DNA of 64,000 bases from Natranaerovirga pectinivora (GTDB taxonomy: Bacteria; Bacillota; Clostridia; Lachnospirales; DSM-24629), in contig NZ_SMAL01000001.1 in assembly GCF_004342165.1 (NCBI RefSeq), positions 186,001-250,000 on the forward strand. The letters run 5' to 3'. A program made the translations under genes and the position numbers. The notes beneath the pieces are model-generated. The model saw nothing but the letters and a program-made list of their open reading frames with translations, made no database searches and had not been told where the DNA came from. Positions within the stretch are counted from its first letter, which is position 1, and each line of letters starts with the position of its first letter. Positions 18,080 through 26,613 of the stretch are shown here, one piece after another.

Positions 18080-18508
18080 ATGAAAAAGGATTTGTTTAAC
18101 AAAAAAGGGGTTACATTAATTGAAATCATTGTTGTTATTGCCATAATTAGTATTGTTTTTACCTTGGGTTTTTCTTTTTTTTCAATGTTTATCAATAGTT
18201 TTTTTAAACAAGCAGATATTATTGATAGCCAACGTGCAGTCAATGGGATTATAAGAGAATTGGATAGAGAAATAAGAAGAGTAGATATTAATGATATATC
18301 TATATTAGATAATGGAATTTCTGTTGGAAGTTTAGACTATAAAATGCAAGGGGATACATTACTAAAAAACGGTAGTATCTTAAATAGAGGCATTACTGAT
18401 TTTTTTGTTACAAAGGTTGGTAATAAAATCACGATTAATATTACTATAGATGGCAAACACGAAAATAGTATTAATATGGAACATGTCATATACATAAGGG
18501 AGTGGTGA
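18080..18508 (+). CDS. PilW/GspJ-like minor prepilin
   Basis: A 142-residue prepilin with a ten-residue leader ending in Gly, then VTLIE with glutamate +5 and the hydrophobic helix. It begins two bases after the preceding stop with GGCGG-like purines upstream. Order after a PilV-like gene and before a PilX-like gene suggests the PilW/GspJ role in the tip complex. The globular part is short and not clearly recognised. Confidence 0.72.
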   Translation: MKKDLFNKKGVTLIEIIVVIAIISIVFTLGFSFFSMFINSFFKQADIIDSQRAVNGIIRELDREIRRVDINDISILDNGISVGSLDYKMQGDTLLKNGSILNRGITDFFVTKVGNKITINITIDGKHENSINMEHVIYIREW

Positions 18509-18509
18509 T

Positions 18510-20006
18510 ATGATGATATGGAGTAAGTTTAAAACTTTACTAGAGGATCATAGAGGATCAGCGTTAATTGTTGTATTACTCGTGTTGGTTGTTGTTTCTG
18601 TATTAGGGATTCCTTTAATGTCTTTGAGTTTTACAAATAACACATTAACCAAGATGGATAGGGACTTACAGGCTGCATATTACATTTCTGAAGCTGGTAT
18701 AGTTGAACATATAGAAATGATAAAGTCAGAAGTATTGTCAATTTATAATAGTTCAGAAGGAGATCAGGAAGAGCGTTTCTTTACAGAGATTTATGAACAA
18801 TTAGGAGAGAGCATGATAACCTTCGAAGATTCATTTGGAAATACTACATTTTCAGAGGTTGTTTTTACTGATCCCATTCCCAATAGTGGTAATCCTAGGG
18901 TTTATCAAATTGCATCTATCGGAAGTGTTAATGGTAGAGAAAGAAGACTTTTGTCTTCCGTAACAATTGAATGGATACCAAAGTCAACACAGAGTATTTT
19001 TACAGACATGGTTATTTTCTCAAATAGTTCTATTGCGGTACCTAATGGGACAATAACTGGACCTATTGGAACGAACTCAAGTCAAGCGGGTTCTATTACA
19101 ATAAGTGGTGGAGGTACTGTTAATGGGGAGATATTTGTTGGTCCTAGTGGTGGTGCAGACGTAGTTAATGGGGTTAATCATGCCACCCCGCAACCTTTAA
19201 GTGAAGTTCGTGAATTATTAATGCCTCCTACTCCTGGTTATCCAGATAACTTACCTTTATATCCTAACAAAAAAATTAATATACCATGGAATGAACATGA
19301 CCTTGTAAAAGATGGAAATTTAAATATCACTAGCCATCTATTACAACCACAGCATGGACTTAACACTTTGGTTTTGGATGGCAATTATCAGTTTAACAGA
19401 ATAACAGCAACTAGTAATTATACACTTAATATTGACTTGGGCGGTGGACACCGAACAATTGTTGTTAATGAATTAAATATGAATAATGGTCATATAAACA
19501 TAATGGGAGCTGGAAAATTAACCATTCATGTTCTTGATAAAATAAGTTTTGGTTCTTCTAGTAGTATGAATAACCCTAGTCCTGGAGGTTCAATAACTCA
19601 ATCAAAAATTGACCAGCTAGAAATTGTATATAGAGGAAATAACCCATTCAGCTTAGCTGGGGGTCAAAAGATTTATGGCTCAATCTTTGTTGAATCTGCC
19701 AATATTAGTTTTGGTGCCGGAAGTGGTGTGTTTGGTACCATTATTTCAGGTGGAAATAATGTTGTTTTAGATGGGGGAACAAATGCTATTGTACGTACTA
19801 TTTATGCGCCTAATGCAAATATTAAAATAGAAGGTGGAGCCACAGTCAAAGGTTCAGTAATTGGCAACTCTATTCAATTGGATGGTGGTGCTTATTTGAA
19901 TCATGATTTAATGGAGGGTGTAGATATCCCATTTTTTCCTCCTAACACGGATGATGTTGAAGTAGATAATCTTATTATAGGCAAAACGCCAATAAGGGAA
20001 AGATAG
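18510..20006 (+). CDS. large PilX-like tip protein with beta-helix domain
   Basis: A 498-residue protein. The N-terminus (RGSALIVVLLVL) is like PilX/GspK: a prepilin-type helix at about 18-42 without Glu5. Residues 45-150 resemble the PilX middle region with AAYYISEAGI. From about 170 to 480 there are repeated short, Gly- and Asn-rich hydrophobic turns (ITISGGGTVNGEIFVG, SFGAGSGVFGTIISGG, GATVKGSVIGNSIQL) that suggest a right-handed beta-helix or bactofilin-like fold, as in the DUF7305 group of PilX proteins. GGGAGTGG precedes ATG 18510. Probably the exposed tip of a second pilus complex; the ligand is unknown. Confidence 0.72.
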   Translation: MMIWSKFKTLLEDHRGSALIVVLLVLVVVSVLGIPLMSLSFTNNTLTKMDRDLQAAYYISEAGIVEHIEMIKSEVLSIYNSSEGDQEERFFTEIYEQLGESMITFEDSFGNTTFSEVVFTDPIPNSGNPRVYQIASIGSVNGRERRLLSSVTIEWIPKSTQSIFTDMVIFSNSSIAVPNGTITGPIGTNSSQAGSITISGGGTVNGEIFVGPSGGADVVNGVNHATPQPLSEVRELLMPPTPGYPDNLPLYPNKKINIPWNEHDLVKDGNLNITSHLLQPQHGLNTLVLDGNYQFNRITATSNYTLNIDLGGGHRTIVVNELNMNNGHINIMGAGKLTIHVLDKISFGSSSSMNNPSPGGSITQSKIDQLEIVYRGNNPFSLAGGQKIYGSIFVESANISFGAGSGVFGTIISGGNNVVLDGGTNAIVRTIYAPNANIKIEGGATVKGSVIGNSIQLDGGAYLNHDLMEGVDIPFFPPNTDDVEVDNLIIGKTPIRER

Positions 20007-20033
20007 TGTTTTGTTTTTACAATTATAGAATTT

Positions 20034-20075
20034 AAAAGCTTGGATCAGTTGAGAAACTGTATTTCAAGCTTTTTT
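20034..20075 (+). terminator. terminator of the second minor-pilin operon
   Basis: AAAAGCTTG at 20034-20042 pairs with CAAGCTTTT at 20065-20073, with an inner CAGTT/AACTG stem, and ends in a T-run. Confidence 0.75.
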
Positions 20076-20165
20076 ATGGTTTTTTATTCCTTAAAATAAG
20101 CTGGTAATTCTATGTTTTATGTGATAGGGAGCCAGTTGAACATAATTTTATAAAAAAGGAAAGTA

Positions 20166-20194
20166 TTGTCATGATAATTTAGAATTGATATAAT
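20166..20194 (+). promoter_or_regulatory. sigma-A promoter of the yqeG-aro operon
   Basis: TTGTCA at 20166-20171 and TATAAT at 20189-20194 are separated by 17 bases, with an extended TGA just before the -10. Transcription would start near 20201, giving a leader of about 78 bases. Confidence 0.7.
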
Positions 20195-20278
20195 GAGCAT
20201 AATAAGTTTATGATGATTTCATTTAACAGAGAATATGAGTTAGGTTATATAATAAAATACTAATAAGGATGGATAAAT

Positions 20279-20782
20279 ATGCTAAAAAAACTATTTCCAG
20301 ACACATATGTTGATTCAATACACGACATTGATTATAAAAAATTATATGAAGAAGGGAAAAGAGGTTTGATTTTTGATATTGATAACACATTAGTACCTTA
20401 TGATGTGGCTCATCCTGATGATAAAATCATAACTTTATTTGAAGAACTTAAAGCTCTAGGGTTTAAGATATGTTTGGCATCTAATAATAACAAAGATAGA
20501 GTGATTAAGTTTAATGAACGTCTAAAATTAATTGCAATACACAAAGCATTAAAACCTTTTAGAAGGAACTTAAGAAAAGCGATGTATCTTATGAAGACTA
20601 AGAAAGAAGAAACAGTAATCATTGGTGATCAAATTTTTACAGATGTATTAGGTGGTAATAGACTAGGGATTAAAACCATTTTAGTGGTACCAATACAAGA
20701 CAAAGAAGAATGGATTACGAAGATTAAAAGAAATACGGAAAGAAAGATTTTAGATATATATCAAAAAAGGAGTGGTAAATGA
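20279..20782 (+). CDS. YqeG-family HAD phosphatase
   Basis: A 167-residue HAD-superfamily IIIA hydrolase of the YqeG type. The nucleophile motif FDIDNTLVPYD (DxD) lies near residue 34, the Ser/Asn motif LASNN near 71, and the acidic motif IIGDQIFTDVLGGNRLG near 120. In B. subtilis yqeG lies beside aroD/yqeH and may be a mitochondrial-type PGP1-like phosphatase; its substrate is not proven here. AAGGATGG precedes ATG 20279. The stop overlaps the aroE start by four bases (ATGA), so it heads the aro operon. Confidence 0.88.
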   Translation: MLKKLFPDTYVDSIHDIDYKKLYEEGKRGLIFDIDNTLVPYDVAHPDDKIITLFEELKALGFKICLASNNNKDRVIKFNERLKLIAIHKALKPFRRNLRKAMYLMKTKKEETVIIGDQIFTDVLGGNRLGIKTILVVPIQDKEEWITKIKRNTERKILDIYQKRSGK

Positions 20783-21657
20783 TGATTAGATGCGTTAATG
20801 GTAGAAGTAAATTATTTGGAGTAATTGGTAATCCTGTAGAACATACCTTATCACCAGAGCTTCATAATACATTTGGAAAGCTTAGTAATAACAATTTAAT
20901 ATACGTTCCCTTTAAAGTAGAAAAAGATAAAGTAAAGGAAGCTGTTGAAGGGTTATGGGCAGCTAATGTCCAGGGCTTTAATGTTACAGTTCCTTTTAAA
21001 AAAGATGTTATTCCTCACCTTGTAGAAATTGATGAAGAAGCAAGAAGAATTGGTGCAGTTAACACTATGAAAAGGTTAGAAAATGGTTATAAAGGATATA
21101 ACACAGATATTAATGGATTATATAAATCTATAACAAGTGAAGGTTTTGACTTAAAGGACGAAGATGTTATTATTATAGGTGCAGGTGGTGCTGCAAAAGC
21201 TGCAACCTATATGAGTGCCCGTGAAGGCGCATCTGCAATATACGTTCTCAATAGAAATGTTGACAACGCACAAATATTAGTGGATAGTGTGAAAGAATAC
21301 TATCCAGATGCAGAGATCAATGTCTTAAGTACAAAAGACTATAAAAAATTACCAGACAAGAAATACATTGCTATTCAAACAACACCAGTTGGAATGTCTA
21401 CTTATCTTGAAGAAGCTGTTATAGAAGAAGATGATTTTTATAAAATGATCAAATTTGGTGTAGATGCTATTTATGAGCCAGCAGAAACTCTTTTTATGAA
21501 GAAAGTAGTAGCTAATGGCGGTCATGCAATCAATGGACTAAAAATGTTAGTGTATCAAGCTGTATTATCTTTTGAAATATGGACGGGTAGTTATATTGAT
21601 GATGAAAAATCTGATGAATTATTAAGAAGATTATATAAGTTAGTAAAAGGTGAATAA
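20779..21657 (+). CDS. aroE: shikimate dehydrogenase
   Basis: AroE reduces 3-dehydroshikimate to shikimate with NADPH, the fourth step of aromatic amino acid synthesis. The 292-residue protein has the N-terminal substrate domain with NVTVPFKKD (catalytic Lys) and GAVNTMKR, NTDINGLY with the catalytic Asp, and the Rossmann domain with IIGAGGAAKA followed by LNRNVDNA. C-terminal GLKMLVYQA is also conserved. The start ATG overlaps the stop of yqeG (ATGATG). Two further aro genes follow directly, making a small shikimate operon. Confidence 0.95.
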   Translation: MMIRCVNGRSKLFGVIGNPVEHTLSPELHNTFGKLSNNNLIYVPFKVEKDKVKEAVEGLWAANVQGFNVTVPFKKDVIPHLVEIDEEARRIGAVNTMKRLENGYKGYNTDINGLYKSITSEGFDLKDEDVIIIGAGGAAKAATYMSAREGASAIYVLNRNVDNAQILVDSVKEYYPDAEINVLSTKDYKKLPDKKYIAIQTTPVGMSTYLEEAVIEEDDFYKMIKFGVDAIYEPAETLFMKKVVANGGHAINGLKMLVYQAVLSFEIWTGSYIDDEKSDELLRRLYKLVKGE

Positions 21658-21658
21658 A

Positions 21659-22183
21659 TTGAAAAATATAGTATTAGTAGGGTTTATGGGATCAGGTAAG
21701 ACAACGATAGGAAGATTGCTTTCTAGTGCATTCACATTAGATTTTTTAGATACAGATGCTTTAATTGAAGAAAAGGAACAAGTAAGTATATCAGATATTT
21801 TTAAATATAAAGGTGAATCTTATTTTAGACAAAGTGAAACCAATGTATTAAAATCCCTTCTTGATGAAGAAAAACATTCTATTATTTTATCAACAGGCGG
21901 TGGAATGGTTTTAAAAGACGAAAATGTTAAATTAATGAAAGAAATAGGAATGGTTATATATCTTAGTGCTTCTCCACAAACTATAGCTTTAAGACTTGAA
22001 AATGACACAACAAGACCTTTGCTAGAAGGTAAAGACAAGTTAGAGTTTATAACTAAGTTATTAGAGGATCGGCAAAAGTTTTATAAAAATGCAGCGGATT
22101 ATATTATTCATACAGATGATAAGAGTTTAGAAGAAATTATTAAAGAGGTTGAGGGTATTTATGAAAAAACTAATGGTAATTAA
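21659..22183 (+). CDS. aroK: shikimate kinase
   Basis: AroK phosphorylates shikimate with ATP. The 174-residue protein starts KNIVLVGFMGSGKTTIG, which contains Walker A, then has the DTDALIEE shikimate-binding motif, SYFRQSE, TGGGMV and the lid arginine in TRPLLEG. A GTG at 21650 is in frame but lies within the ribosome site; AGGTG at 21648-21652 with six-base spacing favours TTG 21659. It follows aroE closely (overlapping its stop region) and overlaps aroQ by 23 bases, so the genes are translationally coupled. Confidence 0.94.
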   Translation: MKNIVLVGFMGSGKTTIGRLLSSAFTLDFLDTDALIEEKEQVSISDIFKYKGESYFRQSETNVLKSLLDEEKHSIILSTGGGMVLKDENVKLMKEIGMVIYLSASPQTIALRLENDTTRPLLEGKDKLEFITKLLEDRQKFYKNAADYIIHTDDKSLEEIIKEVEGIYEKTNGN

Positions 22184-22607
22184 TGGGCCCAATATAAATT
22201 TTTTAGGAATAAGAGAAGCGTCCATTTATGGTAACAATAATTTTGAGTACCTTAAGAAAATAATAGAAGAAAAAGCACAAAAAGAAAACATAAGTATAGA
22301 ATGCTTTCAATCTAACTCTGAAGGAGCTATTGTTGATAGGATTCAAGAATGTTATCATAATAAAATTGATGGTATTGTTATTAATCCTGCAGCATATACC
22401 CATTATAGTATAGCTATAAGAGATGCACTTTCAGCTGTTAACATTCCAACAATTGAAGTGCATATATCAAATATTCACAAAAGGGAAGAGTTTAGACATA
22501 AATCAGTAACAGCCCCAGTTTGTGTAGGTCAGATAGCCGGTTTAGGTCTTAAGGGATATATACTTGCTATCGATGGAATCCTTGGGTATTTAAATGAAAA
22601 GGAGTAG
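22161..22607 (+). CDS. aroQ: type II 3-dehydroquinate dehydratase
   Basis: AroQ dehydrates 3-dehydroquinate to 3-dehydroshikimate, the step before AroE. The 148-residue protein begins KKLMVINGPNINFLGIRE and has the NPAAYTHYSIAIRDA, EVHISNIHKREEFRHKS and GLGLKGYILAI segments of the type II dodecameric enzyme, with catalytic Tyr, His and Arg residues in these motifs. The longer in-frame start at 22149 lacks a ribosome site; GAGGG at 22151-22155 lies five bases before ATG 22161. The gene lies inside the 3' end of aroK. Confidence 0.95.
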   Translation: MKKLMVINGPNINFLGIREASIYGNNNFEYLKKIIEEKAQKENISIECFQSNSEGAIVDRIQECYHNKIDGIVINPAAYTHYSIAIRDALSAVNIPTIEVHISNIHKREEFRHKSVTAPVCVGQIAGLGLKGYILAIDGILGYLNEKE

Positions 22608-22612
22608 TTTTT

Positions 22613-23680
22613 TTGAGTAGAATAAAAAAACTAATTAAAAAGCTAGAAAAGAATAATTTAGATGCAATGATTATTCATAATGGTTTAAATCGTAGGTATC
22701 TAAGTGGATTTACAGGTTCTACTGCATACTTGTATATTTCAAAGAATAAGCAAATCATATTAACAGATTTTAGGTATATGGAACAAGCAACTAATGAATG
22801 TAAAGATTTTGAAGTTGTAGATATGTTGGCAGAAGGACATATTGCTACTTTTAATAAAATTATACAGGATGATAATATAGAATCTATAGGATTTGAACAG
22901 AATACGGTGACCTATCAAGAATTTGCAGTTTTAGAAGATGGGTTAAAGATTAAAAAACTAGTACCCATTTCTGACATGGTTGAAAGTTTAAGAATGGTAA
23001 AAGAAGAAGAGGAAATAGAAAATATTAGAAAAGCTGTTTCTATTGGCGATAAAGCTTTTGATTATATATTAGATGTGCTAAAACCAGGTATTTCAGAAAA
23101 AGAGATAGCCCTTGAACTAGAATTCTTTATGAAAAAGGAAGGGGCTTCAAAACTAAGCTTTGATAGTATTGTTGCTTCTGGGGTACATTCTTCTATGCCT
23201 CATGCAAGTCCAAGTGATAAAAAAATTGAATCTGGTGATTTTGTGACCTTGGATTTTGGTTGTGTTTATAAGGGCTATTGTTCAGATATGACAAGAACTA
23301 TGGTAATTGGTAAAGCAAATGAGAAACAAAAAGAAATTTACAACACGGTGTTAGAAGCTCAATTAAAGGCAATTTCAACAATTAAAGAAGGCATATCAGG
23401 AATTGATGCTGATAAGGTTGCAAGGGACTTAATTAAAGAAAAAGGCTATGGTGAGTATTTTGGACATGGACTAGGTCATGCTGTAGGCTTGTATATCCAT
23501 GAATCACCTAGATTGTCTCCTTTAGGGCATGATACATTAGAAGAAAATATGGTGGTAACTGTTGAACCAGGAATATATGTACCAAAGTTTGGTGGGGTGA
23601 GAATTGAAGATATTGTTATTGTAAAAAAAGATGGTGTCATTAATCTTACAAAATCACCTAAAGAATTAATTGAGTTATAG
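22613..23680 (+). CDS. M24B Xaa-Pro aminopeptidase (PepP/YqhT-like)
   Basis: A 355-residue metallopeptidase expected to remove N-terminal residues before proline. Residues 1-125 are the creatinase-type N-terminal domain. The C-terminal pita-bread domain shows the dinuclear metal ligands: LDFGCVYKGYCSDMTRT (two Asp), GHGLGHAVGLYIHE (His), VEPGIY and RIEDIV (two Glu). GGAG at 22601-22604 sits eight bases before TTG 22613. As in B. subtilis (yqhT), it directly precedes efp; both relate to proline-containing peptides, though a functional link is not proven. Confidence 0.9.
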   Translation: MSRIKKLIKKLEKNNLDAMIIHNGLNRRYLSGFTGSTAYLYISKNKQIILTDFRYMEQATNECKDFEVVDMLAEGHIATFNKIIQDDNIESIGFEQNTVTYQEFAVLEDGLKIKKLVPISDMVESLRMVKEEEEIENIRKAVSIGDKAFDYILDVLKPGISEKEIALELEFFMKKEGASKLSFDSIVASGVHSSMPHASPSDKKIESGDFVTLDFGCVYKGYCSDMTRTMVIGKANEKQKEIYNTVLEAQLKAISTIKEGISGIDADKVARDLIKEKGYGEYFGHGLGHAVGLYIHESPRLSPLGHDTLEENMVVTVEPGIYVPKFGGVRIEDIVIVKKDGVINLTKSPKELIEL

Positions 23681-23756
23681 AATTAAAATATAAAACTATT
23701 GAAAAATTAAAGATATTAGTATAAACTATTAAAGAGTAATTCTAAGGAGGAATATT

Positions 23757-24314
23757 ATGGTTTCAGCAGGAGATTTTAGGAATGGTTTAACAATAGAATA
23801 TGATGGTGCTATTTATGTTATAATAGATTTCCAACATGTAAAACCAGGTAAAGGTGCGGCCTTTGTAAGAACAAAAATTAGAAACTTAAAAACAGGAGCA
23901 GTGATAGAAAAAACATTTAGACCAAGTGAAAAAATGCCAACTGCACATATTGAACGTAAAGATATGCAATACCTGTATAATGATGGAGAATTATTCCATT
24001 TTATGGATGTACAATCATATGAGCAAATTGCTATAAATAAAGGTCATTTAAGTGATGCTTTAAAATTTGTAAAAGAAAATGAAATGGTAAAAATACTATC
24101 TCACAATAATGTGGTATTTGGTATTGAACCTCCAATAACTGTTGAATTAGAAATTACTGAAACTGAGCCAGGTCTTAAAGGTGATACGGCAACAGGGGCA
24201 ACTAAGCCAGCAGTAGTAGAAACAGGTGCAACAGTTTATGTTCCTCTATTCGTTGAGATAGGGAATAAAATTAAAATTGATACTAGAACAGGTGAATACC
24301 TGTCAAGAGCATAA
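23757..24314 (+). CDS. efp: elongation factor P
   Basis: EF-P rescues ribosomes stalled at polyproline. The 185-residue protein has the three-domain EF-P length, beginning [16 protein letters not shown] and with the loop [11 protein letters not shown], in which Lys32 is the usual modification site (5-aminopentanol in B. subtilis). AAGGAGG precedes ATG 23757. It stands downstream of the M24 peptidase and is closed by a strong terminator. A possible client is the Pro-Pro leader peptide upstream of the pectate lyase in this window. Confidence 0.96.
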   Translation: MVSAGDFRNGLTIEYDGAIYVIIDFQHVKPGKGAAFVRTKIRNLKTGAVIEKTFRPSEKMPTAHIERKDMQYLYNDGELFHFMDVQSYEQIAINKGHLSDALKFVKENEMVKILSHNNVVFGIEPPITVELEITETEPGLKGDTATGATKPAVVETGATVYVPLFVEIGNKIKIDTRTGEYLSRA

Positions 24315-24318
24315 AGAA

Positions 24319-24350
24319 AAAAGTGGAGACATTGTTCTCCACTTTTTTTT
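24319..24350 (+). terminator. terminator of efp
   Basis: AAGTGGAGA and TCTCCACTT form a 9-bp stem around CATTGT, followed by a run of eight T. Confidence 0.85.
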
Positions 24351-24360
24351 GTAAAAAAAA

Positions 24361-24389
24361 TCATAAATACATAATGCCCCTCATATAAT
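24361..24389 (+). promoter_or_regulatory. candidate sigma-E promoter of the spoIIIA operon
   Basis: TCATAAAT at 24361-24368 and CATATAAT at 24382-24389 resemble the sigma-E -35 (ATA core) and -10 (CATACAAT) with suitable spacing. The B. subtilis spoIIIA operon is sigma-E dependent. The transcript would begin near 24396, just before the Shine-Dalgarno. Confidence 0.4.
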
Positions 24390-24411
24390 TTCATAAGAGG
24401 AGGTGGACAAG

Positions 24412-25362
24412 ATAGATAAAAAAAGTTCTGTAATTAGAATTTTTTCTTTAAACATACGCTCGGTTTTAGGTAAGTTATCTGAAATGAAGTTTGAGCATTT
24501 GCAAGAGATAAGGCTGAGAATGAACTCGCCTCTTATCGTAGTTTATAAGAACAAAGAGTATTTTATTAATGAATCAGGAGAATTAACTTATGATCCTAAA
24601 AATAGCTACATTATAACCAATAAAGAAATCAAAGAAACCATTGAGTACATAAGTAATTATTCTCTATATGCTTTTGAAGAAGATATCAAACAAGGGTTTA
24701 TAACCATTCAAGGTGGCCATCGTGTAGGTTTAGCTGGCAAAGTGATTATGGAAGCAGGAAAAATAAAAAATATAAAATATATATCTTTTATTAATGTTCG
24801 TATTTCACATGAAATAAAGGGGTGTGCAGATGAAGTAGTAAAAGCAATTGTTAAAGATAACTCTCTCTATCATACGATGATCATCTCCCCACCAAGATGC
24901 GGTAAAACCACATTATTAAGAGATATTGTAAGACAAATCTCAAATGGGAATTTAAAAAGACGGGGAATGACAGTTGGCGTAGTTGATGAACGTTCAGAAA
25001 TTGGTGGATGTTACAATGGCATTCCTCAAAATGATTTAGGAATTAGGACAGACTTATTAGATTGTTGCCCTAAAGCAGATGGCATGTTAATGCTCATTCG
25101 TTCTATGTCTCCTGAAGTCGTAGCAGTAGATGAAATTGGCAGTGAAATTGATATAAATGCTATTGAATATGTTATGAATTCAGGCTGTAAATTAATATGT
25201 ACAGTCCATGGACAATCTATGGAAGATATGGAGCAAAAGCCAATATTAAATAAACTTGTTAGAAATAAAGCATTTGAAAGATATATCGTTTTAAGCAATA
25301 GAACAGGTATAGGACAAGTTGTTGGTATTTATGATGAAAATAGACAACCTTTAATTATATAA
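24412..25362 (+). CDS. spoIIIAA: stage III sporulation ATPase SpoIIIAA
   Basis: SpoIIIAA is the secretion-type ATPase of the mother cell-forespore feeding channel. The protein (about 316 residues) has HLQEIRLRMNSPL, an N-terminal domain with GGHRVGLAGK, Walker A SPPRCGKTTLLRD near residue 165, VVDERSEI, and Walker B EVVAVDEIGS. No standard start is well placed: GTG 24403 overlaps the AGGAGG at 24398-24403, whereas ATA at 24412 has eight-base spacing. An ATA start is therefore proposed; GTG 24403 or a sequence variant remains possible. First of eight spoIIIA genes. Confidence 0.92.
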   Translation: MDKKSSVIRIFSLNIRSVLGKLSEMKFEHLQEIRLRMNSPLIVVYKNKEYFINESGELTYDPKNSYIITNKEIKETIEYISNYSLYAFEEDIKQGFITIQGGHRVGLAGKVIMEAGKIKNIKYISFINVRISHEIKGCADEVVKAIVKDNSLYHTMIISPPRCGKTTLLRDIVRQISNGNLKRRGMTVGVVDERSEIGGCYNGIPQNDLGIRTDLLDCCPKADGMLMLIRSMSPEVVAVDEIGSEIDINAIEYVMNSGCKLICTVHGQSMEDMEQKPILNKLVRNKAFERYIVLSNRTGIGQVVGIYDENRQPLII

Positions 25363-25379
25363 AAAATGGAGTGAAAAAA

Positions 25380-25901
25380 ATGTATGTAAAAATACTAGGG
25401 ATTATAATAACTTTAACTTCTTCAACCTTATTAGGACTATATTTTAGCAAATCATTAACCTACCGATTAGAAGAATTACACACTTTAAAAAAACTATTAA
25501 TAATGTTAAGAGGGGACGTAAAATATGGAATGACCCCTTTGCCAGAAGCATTAGAAGAGTTGTCTAATAGAAGTGTTGCCCCCTTTAAAGAATTTTTCAA
25601 TGAAGTTTCTAAGGAATTAAAAAAATTCAATGGCAATAATCTTCAACTCATTTGGAATAGTTCTATTGAAAAACATTTAAAAAGTAGTTTTTTAAAAAAA
25701 GAAGATCTTACTAAGTTAATGCAACTGGGAGATACCTTAGGGTATTTAGATAAGGAAATGCAATTGAATACAATAGATTTGTATTTAGAACAGCTAGAGG
25801 AAGAAATAAAGTATCTTACCAATAATAATGGACAGTCACAAAAGTTATACAAAAATTTAGGTGTTCTAGGGGGATTATTAGCTGCAATAGTATTTATCTA
25901 A
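25380..25901 (+). CDS. spoIIIAB: stage III sporulation protein SpoIIIAB
   Basis: A 173-residue membrane protein with an N-terminal hydrophobic helix, a cytoplasmic helical bundle (YRLEELHTLKKLLIML, then GDTLGYLDKEMQLNT), and a hydrophobic C-terminus (LGGLLAAIVFI). It resembles T2SS/T4P platform proteins and partners SpoIIIAA. The GTG at 25371 overlaps the GGAG site; ATG 25380 has an eight-base spacing. It follows spoIIIAA directly in the canonical operon order. Confidence 0.92.
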   Translation: MYVKILGIIITLTSSTLLGLYFSKSLTYRLEELHTLKKLLIMLRGDVKYGMTPLPEALEELSNRSVAPFKEFFNEVSKELKKFNGNNLQLIWNSSIEKHLKSSFLKKEDLTKLMQLGDTLGYLDKEMQLNTIDLYLEQLEEEIKYLTNNNGQSQKLYKNLGVLGGLLAAIVFI

Positions 25902-25949
25902 ATAAATAAAAATATTGCATTATAAAACACATATGAGGGGGAATGGTTA

Positions 25950-26144
25950 GTGAATATCACATTGATATTTCAAATCGCAGCAGTTGGTATATTGGTATCT
26001 GTAATCAATACAGTACTAAAACATACAGGAAGAGATGAACATGCTTTTTTGACCACATTAGCAGGACTAGTTCTTGTTTTATTTTGGGTTATACCATATG
26101 TTAATGATTTGTTTGAAACAATAAGAAGAATTTTTCACCTATAA
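25950..26144 (+). CDS. spoIIIAC: stage III sporulation protein SpoIIIAC
   Basis: A 64-residue, very hydrophobic protein with two membrane helices (about residues 3-22 and 35-52), the conserved SpoIIIAC size and sequence (QIAAVGILVSVINTVLK, then FLTTLAGLVLVLFW). It belongs to the channel between mother cell and forespore. GAGGGGG precedes GTG 25950; an ATG eight bases earlier is in another frame. Confidence 0.92.
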   Translation: MNITLIFQIAAVGILVSVINTVLKHTGRDEHAFLTTLAGLVLVLFWVIPYVNDLFETIRRIFHL

Positions 26145-26158
26145 AAGGATGAGGGTTT

Positions 26159-26545
26159 ATGAATATCATTCAAATTTCAGTAATTGGAATAGTAGCTGTG
26201 ATGCTAGCATTACAATTTAAAAATAGAAATCAAGAATATGGCGTATATATTAGCCTTGTAACAGCAATTATTATATTCTTTTTTGCCATTGATCAATTGG
26301 ATATAATCGTTGAAACAATTAGTCGTTTGTACAATAACGTAAGCATAAGTAATATTTATATAGATATATTACTAAAAATTGTTGGAATAGCTTATATTGC
26401 AGAGTTTGGTTCTCAATTATGTAAAGATGCTGGTTATTCTGCAATCGCTTCACAAATTGAAATAGTAGGCAAGTTATCTATATTAGTTATTAGTTTGCCA
26501 ATATTGCTTTCAATAATAGATACTATATCATTGTTTTTAACTTAA
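26159..26545 (+). CDS. spoIIIAD: stage III sporulation protein SpoIIIAD
   Basis: A 128-residue membrane protein with three to four hydrophobic segments (about 4-20, 34-52, 70-85 and 105-127). The segments KIVGIAYIAEFGSQLCKDAG and SAIASQIEIVGKLSILVI are hallmarks of SpoIIIAD. ATG 26159 follows GGATGAGGG. It belongs to the export-apparatus-like membrane core of the SpoIIIA channel. Confidence 0.93.
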   Translation: MNIIQISVIGIVAVMLALQFKNRNQEYGVYISLVTAIIIFFFAIDQLDIIVETISRLYNNVSISNIYIDILLKIVGIAYIAEFGSQLCKDAGYSAIASQIEIVGKLSILVISLPILLSIIDTISLFLT

Positions 26546-26613
26546 TAAAAAGTAACTTATTAGTGAGATTCTAAGTAAGTTCTACTTTTTTTGCTAAAGA
26601 TAGGAGAATTAAA

